Positions 36,901 through 46,196 of a DNA stretch of 64,000 bases are shown one piece after another. How positions within the stretch are numbered: position 1 is the stretch's first letter; each line of letters starts with the position of its first letter. Source of the DNA: Biomphalaria glabrata (lineage: Eukaryota > Mollusca > Gastropoda > Planorbidae); assembly GCF_947242115.1 (NCBI RefSeq), contig NC_074726.1, forward strand, positions 12,461,970 to 12,525,969, in the 5' to 3' direction. The position numbers and the translations under genes are program-made. Under the pieces are notes generated by a model. It was not told the DNA's origin, did no database searches, and worked only from the letters and a program-made list of their open reading frames with translations.

Positions 36901-39900
36901 TCAAGTATCATGAAAATCAACTAATAAAATAGGGAAACTGGTTTGTGTGCTGTGAGTATGCTATTTTTACAAATCCTAGAGATAGCATTTACGTCCGGAC
37001 CTATGAAGTTTTATTGCATTTCTACAAAGTCTGCAATTGTTATTTTGAGTCAAGGCCATTGTAGACGTGTGTAGGGTAACATTATCTCTACCCAAACTGA
37101 CGAGGCGGAACTTTTTAGAAAAAAAATATTTAAAACCGAGTGGTAAAAAAAAAAAAAGCTGTCAGCGTGTTGTAGACTTGACAGAGACACAATGGAGGTA
37201 GAAACGGAGCTAGAACTAAGACACGGATTGTAAAGGTTTAATGTGTGTAGTTCTTGTTTTTTTTTTAAAGCGGCCAACGAAATGGGAATCGCTGTTATTA
37301 GTTTTGTGTGGTCTGTCCGTCCGTCCCGTTAAAATTTGCATCTAAGGTCCCAATGGAAAAGGTATCAATGGATCATTTTAAAAAATATTTTACATTTATT
37401 AAGTAACTCATGGAATGGAAAGCTGATTCAAATGTTGTTTTTAAAAAAGAATTTTGATACGAACTTCGCTTTAGTTATAAGTAAAACAAACAAACAACGG
37501 ACTACTTTTATAACGCGCAGTTGTGGTGTATCCTCATGATACACTTGACAACAATCTAAATTAGATGTATAGATTTAGATTTATATGTATTCATTATTTG
37601 AACAACATTTGCATCTATAAATTATTAAGGCAATAGCTGATCTTCTGATAGCTCAGGGGTGCAGATTTATTTATTAAGCATACAGTAGTATCACATTAAG
37701 AAGCGGATCGAACGCGTGTGTGTACTTTATGTTATCTTAACTTACATAATACAGACGTTACTTCAAAAAAGAAGATGATTACGTCCTACGCGTCATGCAT
37801 TTAGTCATTCATATTAACCAATGACCTAAATTCTGATAAGTCACTGGTTTTCCTGGCTAGCTCAGGCAACCCATTCCATGCTCTAATAGCACTAGGGAAG
37901 AAGGAGCATCTGTACAAATTTGTCCCAGCATATGGAACGAGGAATATACCTTTGTCTTTGTGTCTTTCTGAGTATTTTATTAGATTTTGTTTTTGTATTT
38001 GAAGTTTATGGTTCAGTGTTTTATGTATAAAACTAGATTGGACTAGGTCTAGTAATCCTGAACATATTGGTCTAGTAATTTTAAGATTGTACGTGTAAAA
38101 TAAGATATACGAATTAAGGTCTATATCTAAATTATATGAGTGATCCAAACCTAATTGATGCAACTATGCGCAATATAAGATTTTTAAATCATAGATAAAA
38201 CAGTTGTAGTAGATCTGGAGTCAATCTGGACCAACAACAATAAATCTGTGCGATTAGAAATATTTTTACCAATGATTTCATTTCAAACTAGTGACTCACA
38301 CCTCATCAGGCCGACGTGCTAACAACTTAATTGGTGAGGTACTTATGACTAGAGAAGATATTTTTTTTTAATTTCAATTTTATCGGCGACCTATATAAGG
38401 TGTTAATTCAGCTTAGAACACATCTTCAGTCAAGTACATTTCTTTTCCTTGTTCGAGATACCAAATGAAATAATTAATTACCAATAGCTCATTAACTGAT
38501 TGGTTAACTTTTTGTTTTATTGATTCCTGTGTTGTCACTACATTTCAGCGTGATCCGAGATAGGGCGTGGCAGAAATCACGAGGACAAACTTTTTATCCT
38601 AGAGGCATACAGAGTTGATAGATCTATAAGCTTTGTGAAATATAGTTTCTGCTACAAGGGAAGGAGGTTAGACGTTGGAATCTACACTGCTGAAAAGTGC
38701 ACACAAATTATTATATGTCTTATAAAAATACTTGGCTTATCAATCCTTCCGTTTTCTGTACACCGGATACACCAAAGTGACTTGCTATTTATGGATTTTC
38801 CTCCATGTATGAAAATGTCTAATCTATACATTTTCTCTTTCTTTCCCCAGCCGATCTGCAAGCATGTGAAGCCTTCTCTGTGTTGGCGATAGTTCCAGCT
38901 CTTGCCGCTCTGATTCTTTGCTCAGTACATGCCCTTCAAGCAAATGCTGAAGAAAGCTCTCGGAAAAAGCAAATACACATTGCTATTGCGCTGTGCCTTT
39001 TGTCAGGTTAACATAGTGTATTTATATTGGCTTCTTTTGTCCTTATTGTCACTTTAGATAGTATTCAACATCAAACACACACGCACACAAACACACATTC
39101 GTCAAAGATTCTTTTATACTTGAATTTAAAAAATGACATAGGTACCTAAAGGAGAGAAAGCGATACGAAAAAAAAATATATCTAAGACTAAGACTGCTTT
39201 ATTGATCCTTACGGAAATTTGTTGTGATTACAATGACTCTCCTCTCATATAAAGACAACACAACAGAAAAATACTAATGGAACCTTAAGAAAAACGTAAG
39301 AAATTGAAAAGAGGAGGATTGTAATTTTAACAAAATAAATAAACAAATGAAACAATGACAAGGACGCAGATGGAAAGATCACTGCGGCAGATCCAGCCTT
39401 CGATAATAGGAGGTCCTAGGCGAAGTGAATTCGGTGACCCCAAATGAAATAAAATAGATATATCCAAATCGAAAAATAACTGAAATTATCGTATTAGAGA
39501 AAGAGTAAACATAAAGTCCTAGAGCTCTACTATAATTGAGATCTGATCCAAGTTTCGTACTTTTTTTTCTCTAATTTGTTTTTTTAGTCATGTGCGAGGT
39601 CCACACCACTTGAAGGCCCTAGGTGGTTGCCAAAGGCCGGCCCTAACTGTGGCCTACTAAATAATAACAAGGAAAAAAAGACAATTCCTCCTCTAAAAGG
39701 CAGATTCTGGAACGCAAGAGTGTTTAGTGGAGATTTTTTAAAAAAAGGAGTTCTTTTAACTTCCCTCAAACATGTCCCCCCCCCCCTGCCGAAAAAAAAA
39801 AGTTATGTCCAAATGTACAAAGAGTTTATAAAATTCTAGTTTGGTGATAAAGTTCCAGACATGGCAACATTAAAAGACAGTAGCCTAGATTAAGATACTG

Positions 39901-42900
39901 GATCTAGATATATGTTATAGAAGATTCTAGTTTGATCATAGGCCTACAGATCTAGAGTTAGAAGATTGTGCGCAAAAATGTTCCTGAACGTCTATTTATT
40001 TCACTCTCCCATTGAATTTTTTTGTTCAGTTGTTTGTTATTGAAGTACAAGTTAGTGTTGTAAGTAAATGTATAATTGCTTTAGTTATTACCACAATAAA
40101 ATATAATTATCTAATAGTGCTAAATATATATAGCATCTAATTTTTGTGTAAAGCACATAGACGTCCGGTGGGAATCCTGTATGTACCAGTAATTTACGGC
40201 AAGTCACGATTTATATGTGTGGAGTATATTAGGGTATGGGTTGTACGATTTTGTTCTTACTTATTTTGTAACTAATGAATAGGTTCGTTTTTTTTTTCAT
40301 TCAAAAATTAATTGTGCGAGTATTATTTATTGTTGGCAAGAAAAAATTTGTGGCTCTTTAAAAACTTTTAAATTTTGTAAATTATAATTTTTGGCTCTTT
40401 CGAGTGAAAGGGTTGCCGACCCCTGCTCAAGATAAAAATTGCCTTTCGTATTGCGCGGGTTATACAAGTTTACCGAGCAAATGGCAGCTGAGCGGGGTAT
40501 ACTAAGATGCGGGGTTTAAAAATAATTTTTTTACTCATAAATATAAAGAAAACTATGAACATACCGGTGGGTATTTATTCATTATACTACAGATAGTAAG
40601 CAACATACTACAGATACGACCGTAGGCTCGTATTTCAGACTCGTGTTGTACTCTGTATTGCTTGTTAGAACAACATCTGGAACACGATAGTGTCTCTAGG
40701 GACAGACGTCTGAAGGGCAAACTGTATGTACCAGTAGTTTACGGCAAGACACGATTTTGGTATGTGGAGTATAATAGGGCATGGGTTGTACGATTTTGTT
40801 CTTACTTATTTTGTTACTTATGCGAGGTATACGCTTATGCGGGGTAAAAGCTCAAAAATACGGTAAACCTCCAGACCAAATTTAATTTTAGAAGATTATT
40901 TTTAGAAAAATGAGAACGGTCTAGCCAGAGTTTACCCCGTGTGGCCAGCTATCTAGTAATTCTTTTCACAAAGATATACATAAAAAGTCAATTTTCTAGG
41001 AAAAGCGTTAGAGCCGTTTCTGAGATCTGTGTCCGTGTTTTCGACATCGTGAAAATATTTCAAGCTGATAAGAGGAATTGTAAAAATGATTTGTGCCACA
41101 AGCGAAAAGAATTTTGAAATTTGATTCTACAAGTGCTGAAAAAAAAAAAAAAACAAGATAGAAATTATTTCATGGTTGAATTCTTCGCTTATCAATAATC
41201 TCGTACTCTGTACACCGGATAAATAAAAAAGCTAGCTATTTTTAGTGGCTCCCGAAAGGGGAATTGCCACTATTATTTTTGTGTGTGGTCAGTCTGCCCG
41301 TCCATCCGTCTCGTTTAGATCTCATAAACTAGAAACGATATTGAAAATCGGATATCATGATATTTTAGATCTTTCAAAATTCTGATGCAACAGCTATTTT
41401 TTTTAATGAAAGCAAAAAAAAAAATAATTTAAAAATCAACTATACAAACAGTATTTTTTTTTTTTTAAAATACACTGTTTTTACAACTACAACTATTCAC
41501 AATTAATTGAAAAACAAAAGTACGAATAAAAGATGGCACTGCCGACAAAATAATTATATATCAAATTTTTGAAAAACGTGTAGACAGTTTTAAATTTTTT
41601 GTCAAAAATAGTAATACTAATTTTTTATTACTAAATTAAGTGATTTCTGTCATACTATCTCCTTATACTTTAAACAACATGCTTACTTTAAAAAAAAAAG
41701 TCTTTACTACTGCAAATATACATGTATCTTCAGCCTGTTTTAATTTTTTATACTTGTTTACCATTCCTCTAGTCTAGGCCTATTTATCATATCTACTAAG
41801 TATATTCCATAGACATAAATAAATATAGACTGGCCGATTAAAGAGTTTTATGAAACGAAAATTTTTGACTTCCATTTTTATGTACTTTATTATACAGCAT
41901 TTATGAGCAGTATAAAAGTTAAGTATTCATGTCTATTTCAGCCACACACCTATATATATTGTAAATAAGGAGGCAGTGTAGTTTTGTTTAATCTCTAAGA
42001 ATGAAGATCATGCAATTTTTCATAATTCGGAAATCCGAATACAATAGATATACATGTTTTCAAGCTACATGAAGTTACTTCCTTCGGCCAGTCTATATGT
42101 ATTGATGTCTATGATCTATTCATAATGGAATTACTCACAGTACTCTGCTCTTTGTTTACATCGTTATCTCTCCAATCCAGTCACACGTTTATTAAGCAAT
42201 CAAAGGCAGCCACTATCCAGGCTCTCTGCAAACTGCGCCATACACCACCAACTTAAAGAACTTGACAAGTCAGGGCTCCAAAATAACGTAAAGGTTTAAT
42301 GTCCATAAATAACAGCCAATACTGTACAATTCTACTTGAAAAAGATAAGTGTCTGGATCTTCCTTTTCTTCCACAATGTCTTCCCGGAGGCGTGCTTCTA
42401 AGGTTTCCTTACTTCCACTCGTCTTCAGCCCTCGATCACGTAGCTCTCGCTTCAGTTCTTTCACTTCGAGTTCGTACAGCAGTTTCAGACGAGCCATAGT
42501 AGATCCGTCCCAATCCGATTCGATCCGAGCCCACTTCTGACACCAGTGTTACGAATCTCACTATCCAGGCTCTCTGCAAACTGCGCCATACACCACCAAC
42601 TTAAAGAACTTGACAAGTCAGGGCTCCAAAATAACGTAAAGGTTTAATGTCCATAAATAACAGCCAATACTGTACAATTGGCAGCACGTAGAACAGTACA
42701 AATAGCTCTGCTATAACAAATATCTCTCCGATAACACCGTTCCGCCGTATCAAGTCTTGCACTGGCCTCTCCGTCTCGTTCCGGGCTTGCACTGGGTTCA
42801 ACAGTTCGGGACTGACTTCACACACTTGGGCTCGTTGTGTCGGACTCGATCACAGACCAAGATCAAGACGCCGTTCGTCTCAACTGTACTTGACAGTACT

Positions 42901-43301
42901 CCGCACTGAACCGTCGTAATGCTCCGTACAGAACCACACCGTTGAACTGTGCTGTAGTCGACCGTGTTCTGAACTCCTGTCGTGAACCCCCTTTCTGAAC
43001 CGTCTTGACTGCGACACCTCCGCTCTTTATATAGGGTCCCTACTGGCCTTCTAGAACCGGACAGAACGCCGCTCGACGTTTCTTGGTGGTCAGATGACTA
43101 CAACTCTCGTGACGCTAATGAGCTCTGTTCACGACGGCGATTCTTCCCGAACCCTCTTGTTGACACTCGTTTCGGCCGATCTTCGTAACTCGTCACGGTT
43201 GACCGCTCGTCTAGCGCTGACCTGGGGCGATTTGCGTCGGCTGACTACAGTCACACCACTACCCCCATCTGTGCCACCACCAGGTTTATAACAATATCTA
43301 T

Positions 43302-43361
<60 letters not shown>

Positions 43362-43844
43362 ATTCTATTTAGTATTATAAGGAGGGTGTATGTTAGTTTG
43401 CTTTTGATGGAAATCAACACTATCTGACCAATATTTATAAAAACTTGGCATATTATATGTTCTTTCAATAACGGCAGGGAAAAACTTATTTTGATATAAT
43501 GCGGTGTAGGTAGGAATGATGCCATTATTTAATTGCATCCGGTGACGACAACTCTAGTGTATATTTCTTTTTACTTAATTAGCATATTAACATTATAGAA
43601 ACATTTATAATTTTAAGATTTACTAATATAATAATATATTTTGATTCTTTTGGCAGGAATAGCTGTCTTGATTTGTATCTTTGTCTGGAGATTTTCATGT
43701 GTAGATGTATATGGTATCTCGGATTTCCTTGGCTACTCCTTTTACTTAAGTCTTGTTGGAGGAATTTTGATGTTTGCAAGCTGTGGCATGTTAGAGGCCT
43801 ACAAACGACACGCGTTCCCTGTACAATATACAGTTCTCTCTTGA
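33800..43844 (+). CDS. Claudin/PMP22/EMP-superfamily four-span membrane protein (3 exons)
   Basis: Joining 33,800-33,974, 38,851-39,006 and 43,657-43,844 gives 519 bases: 172 codons and TGA. Both introns are phase 1 with GT..AG borders. The protein has four hydrophobic spans at about residues 9-27, 67-86, 100-121 and 137-156. The first extracellular loop carries W28, G41-L42-W43, C46 and C51, the W-GLW-C-C signature of the claudin/PMP22/EMP/MP20 superfamily. The two cysteines normally form a disulfide in this family. Members sit in the plasma membrane, where they build or modulate cell-cell junctions or act as channel and receptor accessory subunits. The subfamily cannot be assigned, and the short length (most claudins exceed 200 residues) fits an EMP/PMP22-like or divergent invertebrate member. 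The cytoplasmic loop has a basic SSRKKQ stretch; the tail is only about 15 residues and ends YTVLS. Exon 2 has a paralogous copy at 29,225. No canonical AATAAA was seen before the Helitron at 43,977. Confidence 0.88.
34294..35035. mobile_element. Non-autonomous hAT-type element with perfect ends
   Basis: The element begins CAGGGGCGGACTGG and ends with its exact reverse complement (14/14). It is flanked by identical 8-base target duplications GCTTTTAG at 34,286-34,293 and 35,036-35,043. CAGGGG-type inverted ends and 8-bp duplications are diagnostic of the hAT superfamily. No transposase frame is present; about 260 of the 742 bases are a later SINE insertion. It lies in intron 1 of the claudin-like gene. 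Confidence 0.9.
34352..34610 (-). mobile_element. tRNA-derived SINE inserted in the hAT element
   Basis: Read on the minus strand it starts GGGGGCGCAGTGGCTGAGTG (box-A-like) and continues through a decayed box B near 34,565-34,575 into the same body as the copy at 30,266-30,508, ending near CACAAGGTCTTC. It splits the hAT element and is therefore younger than it. Several CpG-type changes in the head suggest moderate age. Confidence 0.82.
35044..36040. other. Intron 1 sequence with simple repeats only
   Basis: This stretch holds T-rich and A-rich runs (35,160-35,350), a GT dinucleotide run at about 35,483-35,505 and a TA run at about 35,745-35,762. I see no gene or recognisable element in the rest. 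Confidence 0.5.
36041..36223 (+). repeat. Dispersed repeat, copy A (pairs with 38,431-38,600)
   Basis: Phrases such as ATTAATTACTAATAG, AACTGATTGGTTAA, TTGATTCTTGTGTT and ATCCGAGATTGGGTGTGG recur in the same order at 38,431-38,600. Both copies are in intron 1, same orientation. The element family is not identified. Confidence 0.6.
36224..36420. mobile_element. Short solo LTR (fossil), copy A
   Basis: The 197-base sequence starts TGTAATAACTTAAG and ends GGTTATAACA, the TG..CA form of an LTR. It matches the 231-base copy at 58,711-58,941 end to end. Only the LTR remains, with no internal region. The size suggests a short (TRIM-like) LTR element; similarity between copies is moderate, so it is not recent. 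Confidence 0.65.
36421..37267. other. Intron 1 sequence with homopolymer tracts
   Basis: There are two G-rich runs (about 36,560-36,573 and 36,712-36,724) and A-rich tracts. No gene, and no repeat matching elsewhere in the window, was recognised. Confidence 0.45.
37268..37345 (+). repeat. Hairpin-ended dispersed repeat, copy 2 (short)
   Basis: The sequence starts AAAGCGGCCAACGAAATGGG, continues to CGCTGTTATTAGTTTTGTG and GTCTGTCCGTCCGTCCCG, and ends soon after. It matches the hairpin end and start of the other copies; the AT-rich body is missing. Confidence 0.65.
37752..38163 (-). mobile_element. LINE 3'-end fragment (reverse transcriptase C-terminal tail)
   Basis: The minus strand has an open frame of about 120 codons ending at 37,801, with the stretch FFPSAIRAWNGLPELA near its end. 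The pattern FFP..I..WN.LP is typical of the C-terminus of non-LTR retrotransposon reverse transcriptases. The 3' untranslated tail continues to about 37,752 and is shared with the shorter copy at 60,602-60,745. It is a 5'-truncated, dead insertion in intron 1. The clade cannot be fixed from this tail. Confidence 0.7.
38431..38600 (+). repeat. Dispersed repeat, copy B
   Basis: Second copy of the sequence at 36,041-36,223. Shared landmarks are AATTAATTACCAATAG, TTAACTGATTGGTTAAC, GATTCCTGTGTTG and GATCCGAGATAGGGCGTGG. Confidence 0.6.
38630..38811 (+). repeat. Dispersed repeat directly upstream of exon 2 (pairs with 41,085-41,245)
   Basis: The segment with GAAATATAGTTTCTGCTACAAG, CTACACTGCTGAAAAGTGCA, TTATCAATC and CTGTACACCGGATA corresponds in order to 41,085-41,245 in intron 2 (TGTGCCACAAGCG, CTACAAGTGCTGAA, TTATCAATA, CTGTACACCGGATA). 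This places mobile-element sequence within about 40 bases of the exon 2 branch-point region. Confidence 0.55.
38812..38850 (+). promoter_or_regulatory. Single-copy exon 2 splice acceptor, homologue of the satellite unit
   Basis: The intron tail reads AATGTCTAATCTATAC, then the pyrimidine tract TCTCTTTCTTTCCCCAG to the exon boundary. CTAAT at about 38,819 fits the animal branch-point consensus (yTnAy) at a usual distance from the AG. From TCTATAC to the AG it equals the satellite unit, and the following exon bases CCGATCTGCAA equal the rest of the unit. This is a normal acceptor in one copy. Confidence 0.85.
38851..39006 (+). CDS. Claudin-like gene, exon 2
   Basis: This 156-base exon has phase 1 borders at both ends, so it is symmetric and could be duplicated or skipped without breaking the frame. 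It encodes the second membrane span, the cytoplasmic loop and the start of span three. The acceptor is TCTCTTTCTTTCCCCAG and the donor is G|GTTAAC. Its first 11 bases and preceding 28 intron bases are the unit of the 29-kb satellite. Confidence 0.9.
39007..40140. other. Intron 2, first part: simple sequence and old repeat debris
   Basis: There is a CA-rich run at about 39,078-39,105. A phrase at about 39,190-39,250 (CTGCTTTATTGATCCTTACG) looks like an interspersed-repeat tail, and GC-rich scraps at 39,590-39,650 contain AAAGGCCGGCCCTAACTG. None could be assigned firmly. A short C-run lies at 39,776-39,786. Confidence 0.35.
40141..40860 (+). repeat. Pair of direct repeats about 560 bp apart
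   Basis: Segment 40,165-40,275 (TGTATGTACCAGTAATTTAC, then GGCAAGTCACGATT, GGGTTGTACGATTTTGTTC) recurs at 40,720-40,825 with about 90 percent similarity by eye. The stretch between includes GCGGGGTATACT-type phrases that recur at 40,820-40,850. It probably belongs to an interspersed element with internal repeats. Confidence 0.6.
40871..41245 (+). repeat. Old dispersed repeat segment in intron 2
   Basis: The first part (40,900-41,060, with CCCCGTGTGGCCAGCTATC and AGCGTTAGAGCCGTTTC) resembles 32,815-32,915. The second part (41,085-41,245) resembles 38,630-38,800. Both are diverged. Confidence 0.45.
41246..41430 (+). repeat. Hairpin-ended dispersed repeat, copy 3
   Basis: The sequence begins AGTGGCTCCCGAAAGGGG, then AATTGCCACT, giving an outer stem AGTGGC/GCCACT and an inner CCC/GGG stem. 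It then follows the family through GTCCATCCGTCTCGTTTAG, GATATTGAAAATCGG and CTGATGCAACAGCTA. The outer stem differs from the copy at 63,252 by a paired substitution (see findings). Confidence 0.72.
41431..41807. other. AT-rich intron sequence
   Basis: Long A and T runs and low-complexity sequence; no gene or element recognised. Confidence 0.5.
41808..42113. mobile_element. 306-bp inverted-repeat element (MITE-like)
   Basis: The ends are near-perfect inverted repeats of about 29 bases with two mismatches: CATAGACAT..ATAGACTGGCCG on the left, CGGCCAGTCTATATG..ATGTCTATG on the right. There is no coding capacity. If the outermost TA pairs (CA-TA-GACAT and ATGTC-TA-TG) are target duplications, a Tc1/mariner-type origin is possible; the superfamily is otherwise open. 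Confidence 0.75.
42213..43287 (-). mobile_element. Ty3/gypsy-like LTR retrotransposon fossil, incomplete
   Basis: On the minus strand an LTR of about 740 bases (43,287 to 42,548) starts TGTTATAAACC and ends GATTCGTAACA. It is followed by a primer-binding-type TGGTGTCAGAAGTGGG and then the start of gag near 42,497. The gag begins MARLKLLYELEVKELKREL and continues with a SAP-like helix motif, as seen at the N-terminus of some mollusc Ty3/gypsy gags. A second, partial stretch of LTR sequence lies at 42,213-42,338. Most of the element is absent and it is clearly dead. It sits in intron 2 of the claudin-like gene. The two LTR stretches look very similar by eye, suggesting a fairly young insertion. 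Confidence 0.75.
43289..43361. repeat. Tetranucleotide microsatellite (ATCT)n
   Basis: About 17 consecutive ATCT/TATC repeats abut the end of the LTR fossil, about 300 bases upstream of exon 3. Confidence 0.95.
43657..43844 (+). CDS. Claudin-like gene, exon 3 (terminal)
   Basis: The acceptor TTTTGGCAG precedes 43,657. The frame continues through the remainder of span three (GIAVLICIFVW), an extracellular loop, span four and a short tail to TGA at 43,842-43,844. Confidence 0.88.
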
Positions 43845-43976
43845 TCTCTTGAGACTCTGGACGTGGTTTTAGGACATTTTAATTTGTTTGCTATAACTTC
43901 TGTAATGTTTTGTTATTATTGTTATTATTATAATCCTATAATCTTAATTCTTGTATCTTATATATATATATATATA

Positions 43977-45100
43977 CTAGACATATGTGACCCGCGGGTC
44001 TTTATTTGCGCATTACTGTCGATATAGTCACTGAGAGTGTTTTGTAAACAATTAAACGAAATAATAATGTAATAAGTAAAGCGAATGTGTCAATGTAAAA
44101 ATAGTGTGAATGAAGCTATGAAATCAGAATAGCTAATAGGCTTCAATCCATTTTTTTAAATTAAAACATTTGCTTGTTTATTTGATCAAAATATGAAGTG
44201 AATGGACTTTAATTAAGAATTAAGATCAATATGTTTATGTGTTAAAGTATAAAACTATCTGTGCGAAGAGAAGTTTTATCATCTTTGTGTTGAATTAGAG
44301 TTTTAGATCTAGGGATGGGATTATAAAGTAAACAATTAAACGAAATAATTTTTAGTACGCGATTCATGAATGAATATAGATCTAGGCTTTTAACTCGGCT
44401 GCGCAGCTTTCGTAAACGAATGTAGCTTTAGAAAACCAAATTTGAATGTTTATTTGATCAAAATATGAAATGAATGGACTTTAATTAATATATGTTAATG
44501 TATTAAAGTATAAAACTATCTGTGAGAAGAGAAGTTTTATCATCTTAGAGTTGAATTAGAGTTTTAGATCTAGGGATGGGATTATAAAGTAAACAATTAA
44601 ACGAATTAATATTTAGTACGTGATTCATTACGGTAGGCTATTGTCTAATGAAAGAATGTTCGTCAGGAAATCTGTAGTCACAGATATAAGGAACTAATTT
44701 ATGTAAAAAATGCTTTTGAAACACAAAATCGAAGGTTAATTTTATTATATAATGAAATCAATGGATCTTCTTTTGTCTTTTCATGTGTCAAAGTAAAAAA
44801 CTATCTGCGCAAAGTGTATTTCTTAAAATTAGATCTAGGTCTAAATCCTTTCTATCTTTTCTCATGTCAACATTGTAGACATGGCCTAGATCCATAAAAT
44901 ACTATAGCTGTAATAGAGTCGGACAACTTTATTTTTTTTTGAGGGTCTTAAGTTTGTTTTAGGGCTACAATACATACACTACGGTCTAAGTTGGTACCCA
45001 AGGAACATTCCTGCCTAGTTTTATCAAGATTGGTCAAGCGGTTTTGATGTCTATAAGTAACATACATCCATACACCACACATTCTACTTTATAATATAGA
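43977..45100 (-). mobile_element. Non-autonomous Helitron (1.1 kb)
   Basis: On the minus strand the element starts TCTATATTATAAAGTAG after an A at 45,101 and ends CTAG before a T. Eight bases before the CTAG is a perfect GC-rich hairpin, GACCCGCGGGTC. These are the TC start, hairpin-CTRR end and A|T target of Helitrons. There is no Rep/helicase coding sequence. The inside contains a roughly 190-base segment present twice (44,176-44,370 and 44,450-44,640, around TCAAAATATGAA and AAACTATCTGTG). The 5' 200 bases match those of 58,469-59,355 and of the large Helitron ending at 55,283. It lies just after exon 3 of the claudin-like gene and could supply its 3' untranslated or polyadenylation sequence. 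Confidence 0.8.
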
Positions 45101-45224
45101 TGATAGGACTGTATAGAATTTGGCCCTTGTTGTTTAGAGAGAGAGTGGTCCTTGAGGGAAAGCGGGCACGACATGGCCTAAATTGTGCCGATGTGCCTAA
45201 AATCAAATCAAATCATATATATAT

Positions 45225-45687
45225 ATATTATACATTTTATTTCGAAAACGACTCTAACGATTTCTTTAAAATTTCAAAGCCTATGTATATAAATGAGAAA
45301 AAAATTCTCGACTCATTGGCCAAATGGGGAAAACTTGAAGTCGACTGTCATATCGGTTTTAAAATGTTTTGATATCGAAAAATTAATTTTTGGCTAGAAT
45401 GTTTTATGAATTGACACCGCTTACGTCACTAGGTCCACTGTAAGAAAGGAAATAAAATTGACACCACTAGGCTCACTGCAGTACACTGCAACATGCTACA
45501 ACTTTTCTTTGCAAACATGAACAAGTTTTAAGGAACCTATTTGCCCAATTAAGCTTTTGCGCAACATCTTATTGTTGGTTCTGTTAGCCTTGTCAACAAA
45601 GTAAATTAAAGTGTAAACAATTTATAAAACACTTCAAACACAATAAAGTTATCATACATTATCAAATGTATTTTTTTCTTCCATAGC
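45225..45687. repeat. Old composite dispersed repeat, left part
   Basis: It shares blocks with 32,480-32,940, partly in inverted orientation. It is interrupted at 45,688 by the hAT-type insertion and appears to continue at 57,436. Confidence 0.5.
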
Positions 45688-45784
45688 CACCGGCGGATCC
45701 AGAACTTTGGAGTGGGGGGGGGGGGCGATTTGTTTCCTAACCCTATGCATAAATGTGCGTACAGCATATATATATATATATATA

Positions 45785-45818
45785 CTAGCTTTAATTTTAC
45801 CCGGCTTTGCTCGGGTTT
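45785..45818 (-). other. Helitron 3' terminal hairpin and CTAG end
   Basis: On the minus strand an 18-base hairpin with a bulged A is followed by AAAATTAAAG and CTAG, then T from a TA-rich target. In Helitrons this structure marks the termination site for rolling-circle replication. Confidence 0.78.
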
Positions 45819-46196
45819 TTTCCCCTACAAATAACATGCATTAATTCCGCTTGAATAATTAATGACGTGAACAAAAGATGGTAATTTATTTAAGAAGTAT
45901 ATCAATTCATCTAGTAATTAAAAAAAAGATAGTCTATGATAATGTTAGCCTACATTTCTGTTCGGTGATTTCAAGTTTCTATTTAGATCTGTTTATTCCA
46001 TTGTTCAAGAAACCTTAGCCAGTGTAGTAAAAGCTTCCCTTTATATCGTGTTTAAGTAATCAGCTCGAAAGTCTGGTTCATAGTTTGCTAAAGTATCTCC
46101 ACAGATGAAGTGAATCAAACTATCCATACGATGTGTACACAAAAGTCAAACTCTGTGTGCTGTTACAGCCAGAGCTGTTTCTCTGAGTTGATCATT

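Noticed and set aside
38635-38892. 85-codon open frame spanning the exon 2 acceptor
   Set aside because: It reads repeat DNA and intron tail, then the exon in the wrong phase. The spliced frame is clearly the coding one.
42349-42540. Serine/arginine-rich + strand frame
   Set aside because: It is antisense of the gag start of the LTR fossil.
29225-43844. The exon copy at 29,225 as an alternative exon of the gene at 33,800
   Set aside because: It lies upstream of that gene's coding exon 1 and starts in phase 1, so it needs a different first exon. Kept as a paralogous exon.
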